Part shown: positions 1 through 10,302 of the stretch, piece after piece
Layout of the letters: each line of letters starts with the position of its first letter
Numbering within the stretch: the stretch's first letter is position 1
Origin: JABDQZ01 sp963801985
Lineage (GTDB): Bacteria; Pseudomonadota; Gammaproteobacteria; Chromatiales; Chromatiaceae
Direction of reading: 5' to 3'
Assembly: GCA_963801985.1 (NCBI GenBank)
Contig: CAWDGV010000011.1
Span: 1 to 64,000, forward strand
DNA: 64,000 bases
Position numbers and translations under genes: made by a program
The notes under the pieces: model-generated
Seen by the model: the letters and a program-made list of their open reading frames with translations, nothing else
The model's database searches: none
Told to the model about the DNA's origin: nothing

Positions 1-63
<63 letters not shown>

Positions 64-133
64 TCAGAGGCGCGTACTATAACTGCGATAGACTTTTACT
101 TCAAGGAGTAATCGAAAAAAACTTCCGTTTAAT

Positions 134-1570
134 TTACCCGATTGCAGCAGCACAGATTGAGAACAGCGATGCCGGGAACAAGCCCAGTACCAGTACCGAC
201 AGGCCATTGACTGAAAACACCAGCTTGGTATCCGTGCCGGCAACAAATGGTGTCTCATCTTCAGGTTTATCGAAGTACATCAGTTTGACGATACGGATGT
301 AGTAGAACGCACCAATAACCGAGAATGCAACAGCGACCAGAGCCAGCCATACCATGTCGATACTGACGACAGCGTCGAGTACAAACAGCTTGGCGAAGAA
401 ACCAACGGTCGGTGGCACACCGGCCATGGAAAACATCAGAAGCATCATCATGCCGGCAAACCAGGGGTTGCGCTGGTTGAGACCCTTGAGGTCATCCAGT
501 TGGTCTGCTTCAAATCCCTTGCTGCTCATCATAACAATCATGCCAAACGCACCCAGGGCCATGACTGCATAAACAATCGCATAGAACATGGAGGCTGTGT
601 AGCCTTCGTTAGTACCTGCAATAATGCCCAGGAAGATAAAACCGACATGGGAAATGGTTGAATAGGCCAGCATACGCTTGATGTTGGTTTGTGCGATCGC
701 AACGACATTACCGATTGCCATGGAAAGCACTGCAAGAATAGTCAGCATGCCCGACCAGTCTGCCTGCAGGCCACCGAGGCCATCAACAAGAATACGCATC
801 GCCAGCGCAAAAGCAGCAATCTTGGGAACACTGCCCACGAACATGGTTACGGCTGTCGGTGCACCATGGTAAACATCCGGTACCCACATATGAAAAGGCA
901 CAGCACCAAATTTGAAGGCAATACCGATCACCAGGAAGACCAGCCCGAATACCAGTACGATTTTGTCGGGGTTGCCCGAGGTAACTGCCTGGTTAACCGC
1001 GGCAAAGTCCAGTGCACCTGTTGCACCGTAGATCATCGAGATACCGTAGAGCAAAATGCCAGATGCCAATGCACCCAAAACAAAGTATTTCATCGCCGCT
1101 TCAGGACCTTCATTGGATTCCTGATCGAAAGCTACCAGTGCATACATACACAGAGCCAGCAATTCAAGGCCAAGATAGAGACTCAGGAAGCTGTTGGATG
1201 AAATCATGATCATCATGCCAAGAATGGCAAACATGCTCAGTGTTATGAACTCGCCCTTGAAAAGATCACGGCGTCTTAAAAATTCCTTGGCGTAAACAAA
1301 CATACCGATAGAAATAATCAGCAGTGAAACTTTCAGCACATCTGACATCGGGTCACGGATATAGCTGTTATCAAAAACGATGTCGGTCTGTGGACCACCG
1401 ACCATGATGACACTGACCAAAGTTGCCAGCAGGCCCAGCTGGGCGAAACTGTAACTGACAATTCTCTGTGAATCTTTCAGAAAAAGATCAACAACCAGGA
1501 CAATCGATGCTGCGGTCAGCAACACGATTTCAGGCATTACAGGATAAAGGGTGTTGTAATCAAAGCTCAT
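134..1570 (-). CDS. nuoN: NADH-quinone oxidoreductase subunit N
   Basis: Membrane-arm subunit of respiratory complex I, one of the three antiporter-like proton channels. The 478-residue product is almost entirely hydrophobic with about 14 membrane segments. It carries the conserved core with a membrane-embedded Glu (LYLGLELLALCMYAL) and the later KFGAVPFHMWVPDVYHG region typical of the NuoN/Mrp antiporter family. Length is normal for the family. It is the last gene of the nuo operon, 31 bases after nuoM, and is followed by the initiator tRNA. The ATG is well placed and there is no sign of truncation. Confidence 0.97.
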   Translation of the reverse strand: MSFDYNTLYPVMPEIVLLTAASIVLVVDLFLKDSQRIVSYSFAQLGLLATLVSVIMVGGPQTDIVFDNSYIRDPMSDVLKVSLLIISIGMFVYAKEFLRRRDLFKGEFITLSMFAILGMMIMISSNSFLSLYLGLELLALCMYALVAFDQESNEGPEAAMKYFVLGALASGILLYGISMIYGATGALDFAAVNQAVTSGNPDKIVLVFGLVFLVIGIAFKFGAVPFHMWVPDVYHGAPTAVTMFVGSVPKIAAFALAMRILVDGLGGLQADWSGMLTILAVLSMAIGNVVAIAQTNIKRMLAYSTISHVGFIFLGIIAGTNEGYTASMFYAIVYAVMALGAFGMIVMMSSKGFEADQLDDLKGLNQRNPWFAGMMMLLMFSMAGVPPTVGFFAKLFVLDAVVSIDMVWLALVAVAFSVIGAFYYIRIVKLMYFDKPEDETPFVAGTDTKLVFSVNGLSVLVLGLFPASLFSICAAAIG

Positions 1571-1601
1571 AATAATTTCCGTTAAATCCTTCAGTTACCC
1601 T

Positions 1602-3116
1602 TTACAGTTTGGAAACCGCAATATGCTGCAGCAGCTTATCAATCGAAACATTCATCACGTCTATCAGCGGTGCTGGCCAAAGACCCAGAATCAGTACAGC
1701 TGCAGCAAGCGAACCCAGTACCAGGAACTCACGCTTGTTAATATCGGTTAACGCAGCCACGTTATCATTACTGACTTCACCAAAGATGACGCGCTTGACC
1801 ATCCACAAGGTATAAGCCGCACCAATAATCAGCGTGGTTGCTGCCAGGAAGGCGTACCAGAAATCAGCACGGAAGCTGGCGAGAATGACCATGAACTCAC
1901 CGACAAAGCCGGATGTGCCAGGCAGGCCTGCGTTCGCCATGGCAAAGAAAACCATGAATGCGGCAAACCACGGCATCTGGTTGACCACACCCCCATAATC
2001 ATTGATCTGGCGGGAATGCATTCTGTCGTACAACACACCGATACAGAGGAACATCGCAGCCGAGATAAAGCCATGCGATACCATCTGCACCATGCCACCC
2101 TGCACGCCCATCGCAGCGCCTGCACCGGTGCTTGACTGCTGTGTAATGGCAAAAACGATGAAAAAGCCGAGGGTTACGAAGCCCATGTGTGCAATCGATG
2201 AATAGGCAACCAGTTTTTTCATGTCCTGCTGTACCAGCGCGACGAAACCGATATAAACCACTGCAATCAGGGACATCGTGATAATCAGCCAGTCGAGCTC
2301 GCTACTGGCGTCCGGTGTAATCGGCAGACTGAAACGCAGGAAACCGTAACCACCAATCTTCAACATGATCGCAGCCAGGATGACCGAACCACCGGTTGGT
2401 GCCTCCACGTGCGCATCAGGCAGCCAGGTATGTACCGGCCACATGGGCACCTTGACCGCGAAGGCCAGCAGGAAGGCGATAAAGATCAGAATCTGTTCGA
2501 ACAGATTTAACTGAAGCGCATGGAAAGCCAGGATGTCCATACTGCCGGACTTGAAGTACATGTAGATCAAGGCAACCAGCATGAATACCGAACCAAGGAA
2601 GGTATACAGGAAGAACTTGATCGTGGCGTAAACCCTGTTGGGCCCGCCCCAGACACCAATGATGAGGAACATCGGGATCAGCATCGCTTCCCAGAACACG
2701 TAAAACAGCATTGCATCAAGCGCAGAGAAAACACCAACCATGACACCTTCCATCACCAGGAACGCCGCCATGTATTGTGAAGGCCGGTACTGAATCACTT
2801 CCCAGCCGGCAATAATCACCAGGATGGTGATGAAGGTCGTCAGCAGGATCAATGGCATCGAGATACCATCAACACCCAGGTAGTAGTTCACATCAAAGGT
2901 AGGTATCCAGGCCACTTTCTCAACGAACTGCATTTGTGCAGTTGACGCATCAAAACCGGAATACAACGGCAGGCTCACCAGGAAAGTTGCCACGGCCACA
3001 AATAACGCCAGCCAGCGCGATACGTTTGGTGCCTTGTCTCCACTGCCCAGAACCAGAAGCCCGCCAACGATGGGCAGCCAGATGGTCATACTTAGAATTG
3101 GCAAATCTGCACTCAT
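1602..3116 (-). CDS. nuoM: NADH-quinone oxidoreductase subunit M
   Basis: Antiporter-like membrane subunit of complex I, 504 residues with about 14 hydrophobic segments. The essential membrane Glu is at residue 143 in FYVFWEAMLIPMF, and the conserved channel lysine region is present in AFAVKVPMWPVHTWLPDAH. Length agrees with NuoM of other proteobacteria. It is separated from the upstream gene nuoL by 292 bases packed with hairpin repeats, an unusual interruption in an operon whose other genes mostly touch or overlap. The reading frame is intact. Confidence 0.97.
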   Translation of the reverse strand: MSADLPILSMTIWLPIVGGLLVLGSGDKAPNVSRWLALFVAVATFLVSLPLYSGFDASTAQMQFVEKVAWIPTFDVNYYLGVDGISMPLILLTTFITILVIIAGWEVIQYRPSQYMAAFLVMEGVMVGVFSALDAMLFYVFWEAMLIPMFLIIGVWGGPNRVYATIKFFLYTFLGSVFMLVALIYMYFKSGSMDILAFHALQLNLFEQILIFIAFLLAFAVKVPMWPVHTWLPDAHVEAPTGGSVILAAIMLKIGGYGFLRFSLPITPDASSELDWLIITMSLIAVVYIGFVALVQQDMKKLVAYSSIAHMGFVTLGFFIVFAITQQSSTGAGAAMGVQGGMVQMVSHGFISAAMFLCIGVLYDRMHSRQINDYGGVVNQMPWFAAFMVFFAMANAGLPGTSGFVGEFMVILASFRADFWYAFLAATTLIIGAAYTLWMVKRVIFGEVSNDNVAALTDINKREFLVLGSLAAAVLILGLWPAPLIDVMNVSIDKLLQHIAVSKL

Positions 3117-3149
3117 GTCAAAGTTCTACCTGTTTCAAAAACTATTTAG

Positions 3150-3395
3150 ATTCCGGCTACAAGCATGCCGGAATGACGCTTTATTTCTCTCACTCCGGTG
3201 ATATACATCCGGAATAACGCTTTATTTCTCTCACTCCGGTGATTATACATCCGGAATAACGCTTTATTTCTCTCACTCCGGTGATATACAGTCAGATTTT
3301 CTCCGGAATAACATTTTATTTCTCTCACTCCGGTAATTCAGTCAGCCGGAATGCATACTATCGTCACTCCGGCAATCTTCCAGCCGGAGTCTTGT
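3150..3395. repeat. REP-like hairpin cluster with tandem 41-52 bp units (nuoM-nuoL gap)
   Basis: The gap starts with a REP-like hairpin, ATTCCGGC..GCCGGAAT followed by GACG. Imperfect tandem copies follow, each beginning CCGGAATAACG or CCGGAATGACG, continuing TTTATTTCTCTC and ending ACTCCGG. The starts at 3168, 3209, 3251 and 3303 give steps of 41, 42 and 52 bases. A further degenerate hairpin ends near 3395. No coding potential is credible; the minus-strand frame is just the repeat read as protein. Such hairpins in an operon may stabilise or attenuate the message, which is inference. Confidence 0.85.
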
Positions 3396-3408
3396 TCCAC
3401 AATTATCT

Positions 3409-5425
3409 TTACGCCGTTACAAACCAGGCCAGTAATCCCAACATGCCGACAATAATGGCGAAGGCATAGTGGTACAGGTATCCCGTCTGTACGTGACGGA
3501 CGATGCCCGAGATCCAGCCAACCGTCTTGGCGGAACCATTTACAACCAGGCCATCAATCAGGAATCGGTCACCGGCTTTAAACAATACGTGGCCGATGCC
3601 ACGGCTGCCGGCAGCAAAGAAAATCTGGTTGAAATTATCGAAGAAATATTTCTTGTCGAGAATGTTGTAAACCACGGACAGGCGCTTTTTCACCATGTCA
3701 GCCAGTTCCGGTTTCTTCATGTAGACAAACCAGGCAACAAACAGTCCGCCCATCGCCAGGAAGAATGGCGGCGCCATCATGCCATGCAGAATAAAGCCGA
3801 GTTCACCATGATAATTTGCGCCGACAGCCGCTAACACATCATGTTCCGGAGCGACGTAAATCACGCCTTTGAAGAAATCACCGAACAACATGTCGCCCAC
3901 GGTCAGGTAACCAATCACTACAGAAGGAATCGCCAGCATGACCAGTGGTACCCAGACGACCCAGGGGGATTCGTGTGGCGTCGGTTCGTCAGATACATGG
4001 TGATCCTCCTGGGCTTCTGCATCGCCATGTTCGTCATGGACATCATGATGGGGATGGAAGTTTCTAGGCCCTTCTCCATGGAAAACCAGGAAGAACATAC
4101 GGAAGCTGTAAAGTGCGGTCACAAATACACCGGCAACGACCATGACGTAGGCATAACTCGAACCGGCAATCGTTGAGTGATGTACCGCTTCGATAATGGC
4201 GTCCTTGGAGAAGAAACCGGCAAAACCGGGGAAGCCAATCAGGGCGAGCGAACCAAGCAACGATGTCCAGTAAGTAATGGGCATGTACTTGCGAATACCA
4301 CCCATGTTGCGGATATCCTGGTCATGGTGCATGCCAATAATGACTGAACCGGCTGCCAGGAACAGCAGGGCTTTAAAGAAAGCATGCGTCATCAGGTGGA
4401 AAATGCCGGCGGCATAGGCTGACACACCCAGCGCAACAACCATGTAGCCCAGCTGGGATAAGTGTTGAGTAGGCCACCACGCGCTTGATATCGTTCTGCA
4501 CGATGCCGATCAGGCCGGTGAAAAATGCAGTGGTTGCACCGATAACCAAAACAAAGGTCAAGGCAGTCTCGGACAGTTCGTACAAAGGCGACATTCTTGC
4601 CACCATGAAGACACCCGCGGTGACCATGGTTGCCGCATGGATCAGGGCCGAGATCGGCGTAGGACCTTCCATTGAGTCCGGCAGCCACACATGTAATGGA
4701 ACCTGTGCTGATTTACCCATTGCACCGATAAACAAAAGCACACAGATGACTGTCATCAGCGACCAGCTTTCATCACCCCAGATTTGAATCTGCGTATCAG
4801 CCAGTGACGGTGCCATCGCAAACACTTCGTGGTAATCCATTGAATTGAAATACATGGCAACGGCAGCGATGCCCAGCAGGAAGCCGAAGTCACCTACCCT
4901 GTTGACCAGGAAGGCTTTCATGTTGGCAAAGATGGCGGACTCTTTCTTGAAGTAGAAACCGATCAGCAGGTATGAAACCAGGCCCACGGCTTCCCAGCCA
5001 AAGAACAGCTGCAAGAAGTTATTGGACATTACCAGCATCAGCATGGAGAAGGTGAACAGAGAAATATAGCTGAAGAACCGCTGATAGCCGTCTTCATCAT
5101 GCATGTAACCAACCGTATAGATATGCACCATAAATGATACGAAGGTCACCACAGCCATCATCATGGCAGTCAAATTATCGACCAGGAAACCCACTTCAAA
5201 GCGAATGCCATCGCTGATCATCCAGGTATAAAGCGCTTCGTTGTAAACCGGCAGGCCATCAAAGACATGCGCTTTCAACACGTACAGTGACAGGACAGAT
5301 GAAATGCCCACACCAATAATGGTGACCCAGTGTGCCCCGGAACGCCCGACCTGGTTACGCCATAAACCGGCGATAACTGCACCGATCAACGGTGCCAGTA
5401 CAATTGTGAGATAAATGTTTTCCAT
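3409..5425 (-). pseudogene. nuoL: NADH-quinone oxidoreductase subunit L, split by a one-base frameshift
   Basis: The distal antiporter-like subunit of complex I. The amino-terminal part runs from the ATG at 5425 through residue E145 (FFGWEAVGLVSYLL) to the family motif KRVVAYST. The frame then leaves the family sequence, and the rest resumes in another frame as SQLGYMVVALG..HLMTHAFFKALLFLA and continues to a stop at 3409. Removing one base near 4459-4462 joins the parts into about 671 residues, normal for NuoL. There are no other stops and both halves are well conserved. An assembly error or a fresh mutation is therefore likelier than an old pseudogene, since nuoL is needed for complex I. The amino-terminal long helix region at the C end of the protein is present. 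Confidence 0.9.
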
Positions 5426-5445
5426 TAATCCTGTCTCTTTGTCTT

Positions 5446-5751
5446 TTAACCTTTCAGAACATCCAGGCCATCAACATCAATATTGCGTCTTTTTCTGAAC
5501 AGTACGACCAGAATAGCCAGGCCAATCGCCGCTTCGGCTGCAGCAACGGTCAGAATGAAGAACACAAATACCTGCCCTGCCGTGTCACCAAGAAAGTGAG
5601 AGAAGGCAATAAAGTTCATGTTCACTGCAAGTAACATTAATTCAATACACATCAACAGGATGATGACGTTTTTCCTGTTAATGAAAATTCCCGCGATGCT
5701 CAGTGAAAACAGGATGGCACCCAGAATCAGATAATCGGATAAAGCAATCAT
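5446..5751 (-). CDS. nuoK: NADH-quinone oxidoreductase subunit K
   Basis: Small membrane subunit of complex I, 101 residues with three transmembrane helices, the usual size. Helix 2 carries the conserved acidic residue in LLMCIELMLLAVNMNF and helix 3 the second one in AAAEAAIGLAILV; both line the proton path. The start ATG overlaps the stop of nuoJ by four bases, which implies translational coupling. nuoL begins 20 bases after its stop. Confidence 0.97.
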   Translation of the reverse strand: MIALSDYLILGAILFSLSIAGIFINRKNVIILLMCIELMLLAVNMNFIAFSHFLGDTAGQVFVFFILTVAAAEAAIGLAILVVLFRKRRNIDVDGLDVLKG

Positions 5752-6362
5752 TTGAGCTCCATTTTTTCTTCTGTGTCCATTTTCACCACGCGCAAACGGT
5801 CTTTCTTGGTCACCGTCACCTGTTGTGATGGATTCTGATATTTCGTATTTGGACGACTACGCAAGGTCAGGCTGATCGCCGCAATAATGGCTACCAGCAG
5901 GATGACGGCTGCGATTTCAAAAGGATACATGTAGACGGTATACAGCAGGCTACCAAGCTCTTCCGTATTGTTGTAGTCAGCAGCATGCCTTGCCGGTGCA
6001 GCAAACTTGTCCAGGCCAAAATGCTCAGGACCGACCACCATTACCAGCTGAATCAACATGACAGCCGCTACAATCAGACCGATAGGCAGATAACGAATCA
6101 TACTGGCCCGGATGGTGGCAACATCAATATCGAGCATCATCACCACGAACAGGAACAACACCATGACCGCCCCCACATAGACAAGCACCAGGACGATGGC
6201 GAGGAATTCAGCCTCGGCCAGCAGCCACAGACCTGAACTGGTAAAAAAGGCCAGCACCAGGAAAAGCGCGGAGTGTACCGGGTTCTTACGTGTCACCACC
6301 ATGGTTGCAGCAAAAATCAGGATTGCGGCAAACACGTAAAAGAGTATTTTTTCAAACGACAT
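5748..6362 (-). CDS. nuoJ: NADH-quinone oxidoreductase subunit J
   Basis: Membrane subunit of complex I next to the quinone site, 204 residues. Five hydrophobic segments can be seen, including the conserved LVYVGAVMVLFLFVVMMLDI segment. The soluble tail of about 45 residues (after ISLTLRSR) is rich in charged residues. It sits between nuoI and nuoK in the standard order and overlaps nuoK by four bases. Confidence 0.96.
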   Translation of the reverse strand: MSFEKILFYVFAAILIFAATMVVTRKNPVHSALFLVLAFFTSSGLWLLAEAEFLAIVLVLVYVGAVMVLFLFVVMMLDIDVATIRASMIRYLPIGLIVAAVMLIQLVMVVGPEHFGLDKFAAPARHAADYNNTEELGSLLYTVYMYPFEIAAVILLVAIIAAISLTLRSRPNTKYQNPSQQVTVTKKDRLRVVKMDTEEKMELK

Positions 6363-6385
6363 GTTTAGTACCTATAAGCTCGCTT

Positions 6386-6877
6386 TTATCTATAGGGCGA
6401 TTGGGCCTGACGGTCCGCAGCCAGCTGGTTCTCAAAGCGATCACCAATTTTCAGCAACTGCTCTTTAGTCATAATATTTTCACCGCGATTTTCAAAGTGG
6501 TACTCGTAGTGACGGGTTTCCACGATGGAATCAACCGGACAGGATTCTTCGCAAAAGCCACAAAAGATACATTTGAACAAATCGATGTCGTAACGCGTGG
6601 TTCTTCTGGAACCATCATCACGCGGTTCGGCTTCAATGGTAATCGCCAGTGCCGGGCAAACCGCTTCACACAGCTTGCAGGCAATACAACGCTCTTCACC
6701 ATTCGGGTAACGACGCAAGGCATGCAGCCCCCTGAAACGCGGTGACTGTGGTGCTTTTTCTTCCGGGTACTGCACGGTAAATTTACGTGCAAACAGGTAA
6801 CGACCTGTCACACTCATGCCACGCAGCAGCTCCAGCAGGAATAAACTTTTAAAATAGTTTTTAAATGTCGTAATCAT
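6386..6877 (-). CDS. nuoI: NADH-quinone oxidoreductase subunit I (2x[4Fe-4S])
   Basis: Peripheral-arm subunit that carries electrons through clusters N6a and N6b towards the quinone site. Two complete ferredoxin motifs are visible, CIACKLCEAVCP and CIFCGFCEESCP, after an amphipathic amino-terminal stretch that anchors it to the membrane. I place the start at the ATG at 6877, which shares its first base with the TGA of nuoH (TGATG) and gives 162 residues, the usual length of this NuoI type. A GTG-type start at 6892 would add five residues. The sequence is closer to the beta-proteobacterial and mitochondrial type than to that of E. coli. Confidence 0.95.
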   Translation of the reverse strand: MITTFKNYFKSLFLLELLRGMSVTGRYLFARKFTVQYPEEKAPQSPRFRGLHALRRYPNGEERCIACKLCEAVCPALAITIEAEPRDDGSRRTTRYDIDLFKCIFCGFCEESCPVDSIVETRHYEYHFENRGENIMTKEQLLKIGDRFENQLAADRQAQSPYR

Positions 6878-7932
6878 CAGTCGAACCACCATGGTAACTC
6901 GTATACCACCGCCAGACCGACAACCATAATCCAGACAATGGTTATTGGTATGAACACCTTCCAGCCCAGACGCATGATCTGGTCATAACGGTAACGGGGG
7001 AACGTTGCTCTGAACCAGAGGAACAGGTAGCCAAAGAAGGCCGTTTTAATAAACAGCCAGATAATACCGGGGACCCACGCAAACCAGGACTCCATGAAGG
7101 TTCCCTGGAATGGTGATAACCAGCCGCCCATAAACAAAAGTGCGGTCAGGGCAGCCACCAGAATCATGTTGGCATATTCAGCCAGGAAGAACACTGCAAA
7201 CGCCATACCGGAGTAATCCACGTGGAAACCGGCGACGATCTCGGATTCACCTTCTGCCACGTCAAACGGTGCACGGTTGGTCTCGGCGACGGCAGAGATC
7301 CAGTAAATCAGGAAAAGTGGAAATAATGGCAACCAGTACCAGTGCAGGATACTGCCGCTCTGTCCCCTGACAATTTCACCCAGGTTCAGGCTGCCGGATG
7401 CTACCAGCACACCGACCAGCGCAAAGCCCATGGCAATTTCGTAAGCTACAATCTGCGCAGCAGAACGCATGGCACCGAGAAATGCATACTTGGAGTTGGA
7501 TGCCCAACCAGCAATGATCACGCCGTAAACGCCCACCGAAGTTAACGCCAGCACGTAAAGCAGGCCCGCATTGATATCGGCCAGCACCATCCCTTCAGAA
7601 AACGGGAACACCGCCCAGGCTGCCAAAGCAGGACCTAAAGCCAGTAACGGAGCAAGCAGGAACAGGAACTTATTGGCCCCGGTTGGGATAATAATTTCCT
7701 TGAACATCAGCTTGACTGCATCAGCAATCGGTTGCAACCAGCCTTTTGGGCCAACCCTGTTGGGTCCCAGGCGCACCTGCATGTAGCCGATAAACTTACG
7801 TTCGGCATAGGTGAAGTAGGCAACCATCAACATGATGGGCGCAACAATGGCAACGATTTTCATCATGATTGCCAACACCGGCAATTCCTGATTGATTGTA
7901 TTCCAGAGGTCGAGGATAAAATCCATCGTCAT
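6877..7932 (-). CDS. nuoH: NADH-quinone oxidoreductase subunit H
   Basis: Membrane subunit that forms much of the quinone chamber at the junction of the arms, 351 residues with eight or nine helices. Diagnostic segments are AERKFIGYMQVRLGPNRVGPKG, here quoted in part as GYMQVRLGPNRVG, and the acidic loop AETNRAPFDVAEGESE with conserved Glu residues. The ATG at 7932 overlaps the stop of nuoG by one base (TAATG). The second Met, two codons on, is a possible alternative start. The frame is intact. Confidence 0.97.
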   Translation of the reverse strand: MTMDFILDLWNTINQELPVLAIMMKIVAIVAPIMLMVAYFTYAERKFIGYMQVRLGPNRVGPKGWLQPIADAVKLMFKEIIIPTGANKFLFLLAPLLALGPALAAWAVFPFSEGMVLADINAGLLYVLALTSVGVYGVIIAGWASNSKYAFLGAMRSAAQIVAYEIAMGFALVGVLVASGSLNLGEIVRGQSGSILHWYWLPLFPLFLIYWISAVAETNRAPFDVAEGESEIVAGFHVDYSGMAFAVFFLAEYANMILVAALTALLFMGGWLSPFQGTFMESWFAWVPGIIWLFIKTAFFGYLFLWFRATFPRYRYDQIMRLGWKVFIPITIVWIMVVGLAVVYELPWWFD

Positions 7933-10277
7933 TAACCCTTAGTAAGCGTAACTTCGCCAAACAGGCGACTTAGTTTTTCAGAACCCGGTACGGCAGCTGG
8001 ATACCAGACAGTGCCATCGGTAACACGATCATCAATAATCACTTGAGCCTGCATAGCTTCGCCACCATCACAACTCAAGGCACCCTGGTCACCATCAGCG
8101 AGTCCGGCTGAACTGGCAGTTACCGCATTGATCCTGATAGCCACTTTCCAGGCATCGGTTGTATGCTGCAATGCCCTGGAGCGACGTACAATTGCATCGG
8201 ATGCATAAATCGGCACATCCGCCACGCGCTCCAGCGAAGCTGGTTTCAAGGCCAGCTCAGCGGCAGTTTCTGCATTCAGTTTGTTATCCGGTTTGCTTTC
8301 ATACTGGCCGCTAATCTCGTCCAGTACATCCTGGGATGACTGGTAATCAAAACCATCCTGGTTTGTCATGTTGCCCAGTACCCGGAGGACTTTCCAGGCA
8401 GGCCTGGCTTCACCTAACGGCGGTATTGCTCCACTAAAACTCTGCAAATCAGCCTGAGCATTGATATAGCTGCCGGAAGTCTCCGCAAAACTGCCAATCG
8501 GCAATAAAATATCGGCACTCAGCAAGAGCGAATCACTCTTGTAGCTGGTCAGGGCAATTGTTTTAGCCGTTGAGAGCCTGTCCATCGCCTTGACGGGATC
8601 GGCAAAGTCCATAGACGGCTCGACTTCGAGCAACAGGTACACAGACTGTTGCTGCTCCAGCATGGCCGCTGTATTCAGACCAACATTATCTGTGGTTGCA
8701 CCAGCAGGTAAACGGTGTGGCACTGCTCCGGCAACCCATGCGCCCGTGCTGTTGCCTGCCTGCGGGATGACACCAAAGGCTACACCGGTCTTTTCAGCGA
8801 TGGCAGCTGCCAGGGCACGTAAAACGGTAAAGTCCGGATGACTGCCTGCATAGTTGCCCAGCAATACAATACCCTGCTCTGCCGACTGCAGGGACTCGGC
8901 CATTGCCTTGTGACTTTCTTCAGTACTGGCTGCATCAATCAGGCTTTGCAGGCTGTCGGACTGGCAACCGGCCGCTTTGGCAACAGCGGCCAGTTCGCTA
9001 ACCATCAGTGAAGGTGCAACCACGCTGCTTGCTGCCAGCTCAAAATTAAAATCATAGTCAATTGGATTGATCGCCATCACGGCAGTGCCATTCATGGCGG
9101 CTTTACGCAAACGCAAACCCAGCAGTGGCTGGTCTTTGCGGATATTAGAACCGATCAGCAGAACTGCATTGTTATTTTCCAGTTCGGCAATATTCTGTCC
9201 CAGCCATGGCTGCAGCGGATCAGCATCGGCATTGCGAAAATCAGTCTGGCGCAGACGATGATCGATGTTGTTACTACCGAGGCCGCGGGCCAGTTTTTGC
9301 GCCAGGTACATTTCTTCCAGTGTCGCCATTGGCGATACCAGGGTGCCCAGGTTTCTGCCGGCGGCTTTTAAAGCGTCGGCAGTTGCTTCCAGGGCTTCTT
9401 CCCAGCTGACCTGTTTCCACTTGCCGCCTTCCCTGATCATGGGCGTTTGCAGACGGTCTTCTGCAAACAGGCCTTCATAACTGAAGCGGTCGCGGTCAGA
9501 AATCCAGCATTCATTAACGGCTTCGTTATCCTTTGGCACAACACGCATGACCTGGTCACGACGTACATGCAAATGAATGTTTGAACCGACAGAATCATGC
9601 GGAGCAATACCATCACGCTGAACCAGTTCCCAGGCACGCGCCTGGTAGCGCGCAGGCTTGGAAGTCAAAGCACCCACCGGGCATAAATCAATGACGTTGC
9701 CTGACAGTTCTGAATCAACCGTTTTCTGCACATAAGTACCGATCTTCATGTGCTCACCACGACCGGTTGCGCCCATTTCACGAATACCGGCAATCTCGGC
9801 ACCGAAACGCACACAACGTGTGCAGTGAATGCAGCGTGTCATGTCAGTCGCAATCAATGCCCCCAGGTCCGGATCAGGGACTACACGCTTACCTTCTGAA
9901 AAACGTGAGACATCACCGCCATAGCCCATGGCAACATCCTGCAATTCACATTCACCACCCTGGTCGCAAATCGGACAATCCAGCGGGTGGTTGATTAACA
10001 GGAATTCCATCGTGCCTTTTTGAGCTGCCAGCGCCTTGGGCGACTGGGTGTGTACTATCATGCCGTCATTGCAGGGGGTTGCACAGGCAGGTAAAGGCTT
10101 GGGCACGTTCTCAACATCCACCAGGCACATACGGCAGTTGGCAGCGATTGACAACTTATCGTGATAACAGAAACGAGGCACACTGATACCAGCGGCATCA
10201 GTCACTTCGATCAGCATCTGGCCCGGCTTTGCCTCAAGCTTCCGGCCATCAACTTCAATAGTTATCGTATCTGTCAT
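7932..10277 (-). CDS. nuoG: NADH-quinone oxidoreductase subunit G
   Basis: Largest subunit of the peripheral arm, 781 residues. The amino-terminal 220 residues hold the [2Fe-2S] ferredoxin domain (CYHDKLSIAANCRMC) and the His/Cys-ligated and cysteine-ligated [4Fe-4S] sites (HPLDCPICDQGGEC and CIHCTRCVRFG). The remainder is a molybdopterin-oxidoreductase-like fold that binds no cofactor in complex I; it begins at the 4Fe4S-Mo-bis-MGD-like segment around residue 220. It is separated from nuoF by about 250 bases of hairpin repeats and runs straight into nuoH. Confidence 0.96.
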   Translation of the reverse strand: MTDTITIEVDGRKLEAKPGQMLIEVTDAAGISVPRFCYHDKLSIAANCRMCLVDVENVPKPLPACATPCNDGMIVHTQSPKALAAQKGTMEFLLINHPLDCPICDQGGECELQDVAMGYGGDVSRFSEGKRVVPDPDLGALIATDMTRCIHCTRCVRFGAEIAGIREMGATGRGEHMKIGTYVQKTVDSELSGNVIDLCPVGALTSKPARYQARAWELVQRDGIAPHDSVGSNIHLHVRRDQVMRVVPKDNEAVNECWISDRDRFSYEGLFAEDRLQTPMIREGGKWKQVSWEEALEATADALKAAGRNLGTLVSPMATLEEMYLAQKLARGLGSNNIDHRLRQTDFRNADADPLQPWLGQNIAELENNNAVLLIGSNIRKDQPLLGLRLRKAAMNGTAVMAINPIDYDFNFELAASSVVAPSLMVSELAAVAKAAGCQSDSLQSLIDAASTEESHKAMAESLQSAEQGIVLLGNYAGSHPDFTVLRALAAAIAEKTGVAFGVIPQAGNSTGAWVAGAVPHRLPAGATTDNVGLNTAAMLEQQQSVYLLLEVEPSMDFADPVKAMDRLSTAKTIALTSYKSDSLLLSADILLPIGSFAETSGSYINAQADLQSFSGAIPPLGEARPAWKVLRVLGNMTNQDGFDYQSSQDVLDEISGQYESKPDNKLNAETAAELALKPASLERVADVPIYASDAIVRRSRALQHTTDAWKVAIRINAVTASSAGLADGDQGALSCDGGEAMQAQVIIDDRVTDGTVWYPAAVPGSEKLSRLFGEVTLTKG

Positions 10278-10302
10278 GTTTAAAGTCTCTACTCTCTTTA
10301 GT

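Noticed and set aside
689..1201. 170-codon plus-strand frame opposite nuoN
   Set aside because: It is antisense to a well-conserved gene, has no ribosome binding site and a composition unlike a protein.
3146..3340. Regular repeats that look at first like a CRISPR array, and a repetitive 60-residue frame through them
   Set aside because: The intervals between repeats are themselves near copies rather than unique spacers, the repeats are imperfect, no cas genes are near, and the protein is just the hairpin repeat translated.
4440..4470. Programmed ribosomal frameshift in nuoL
   Set aside because: No slippery sequence, no stimulatory stop or structure is apparent, and NuoL is not known to use frameshifting.
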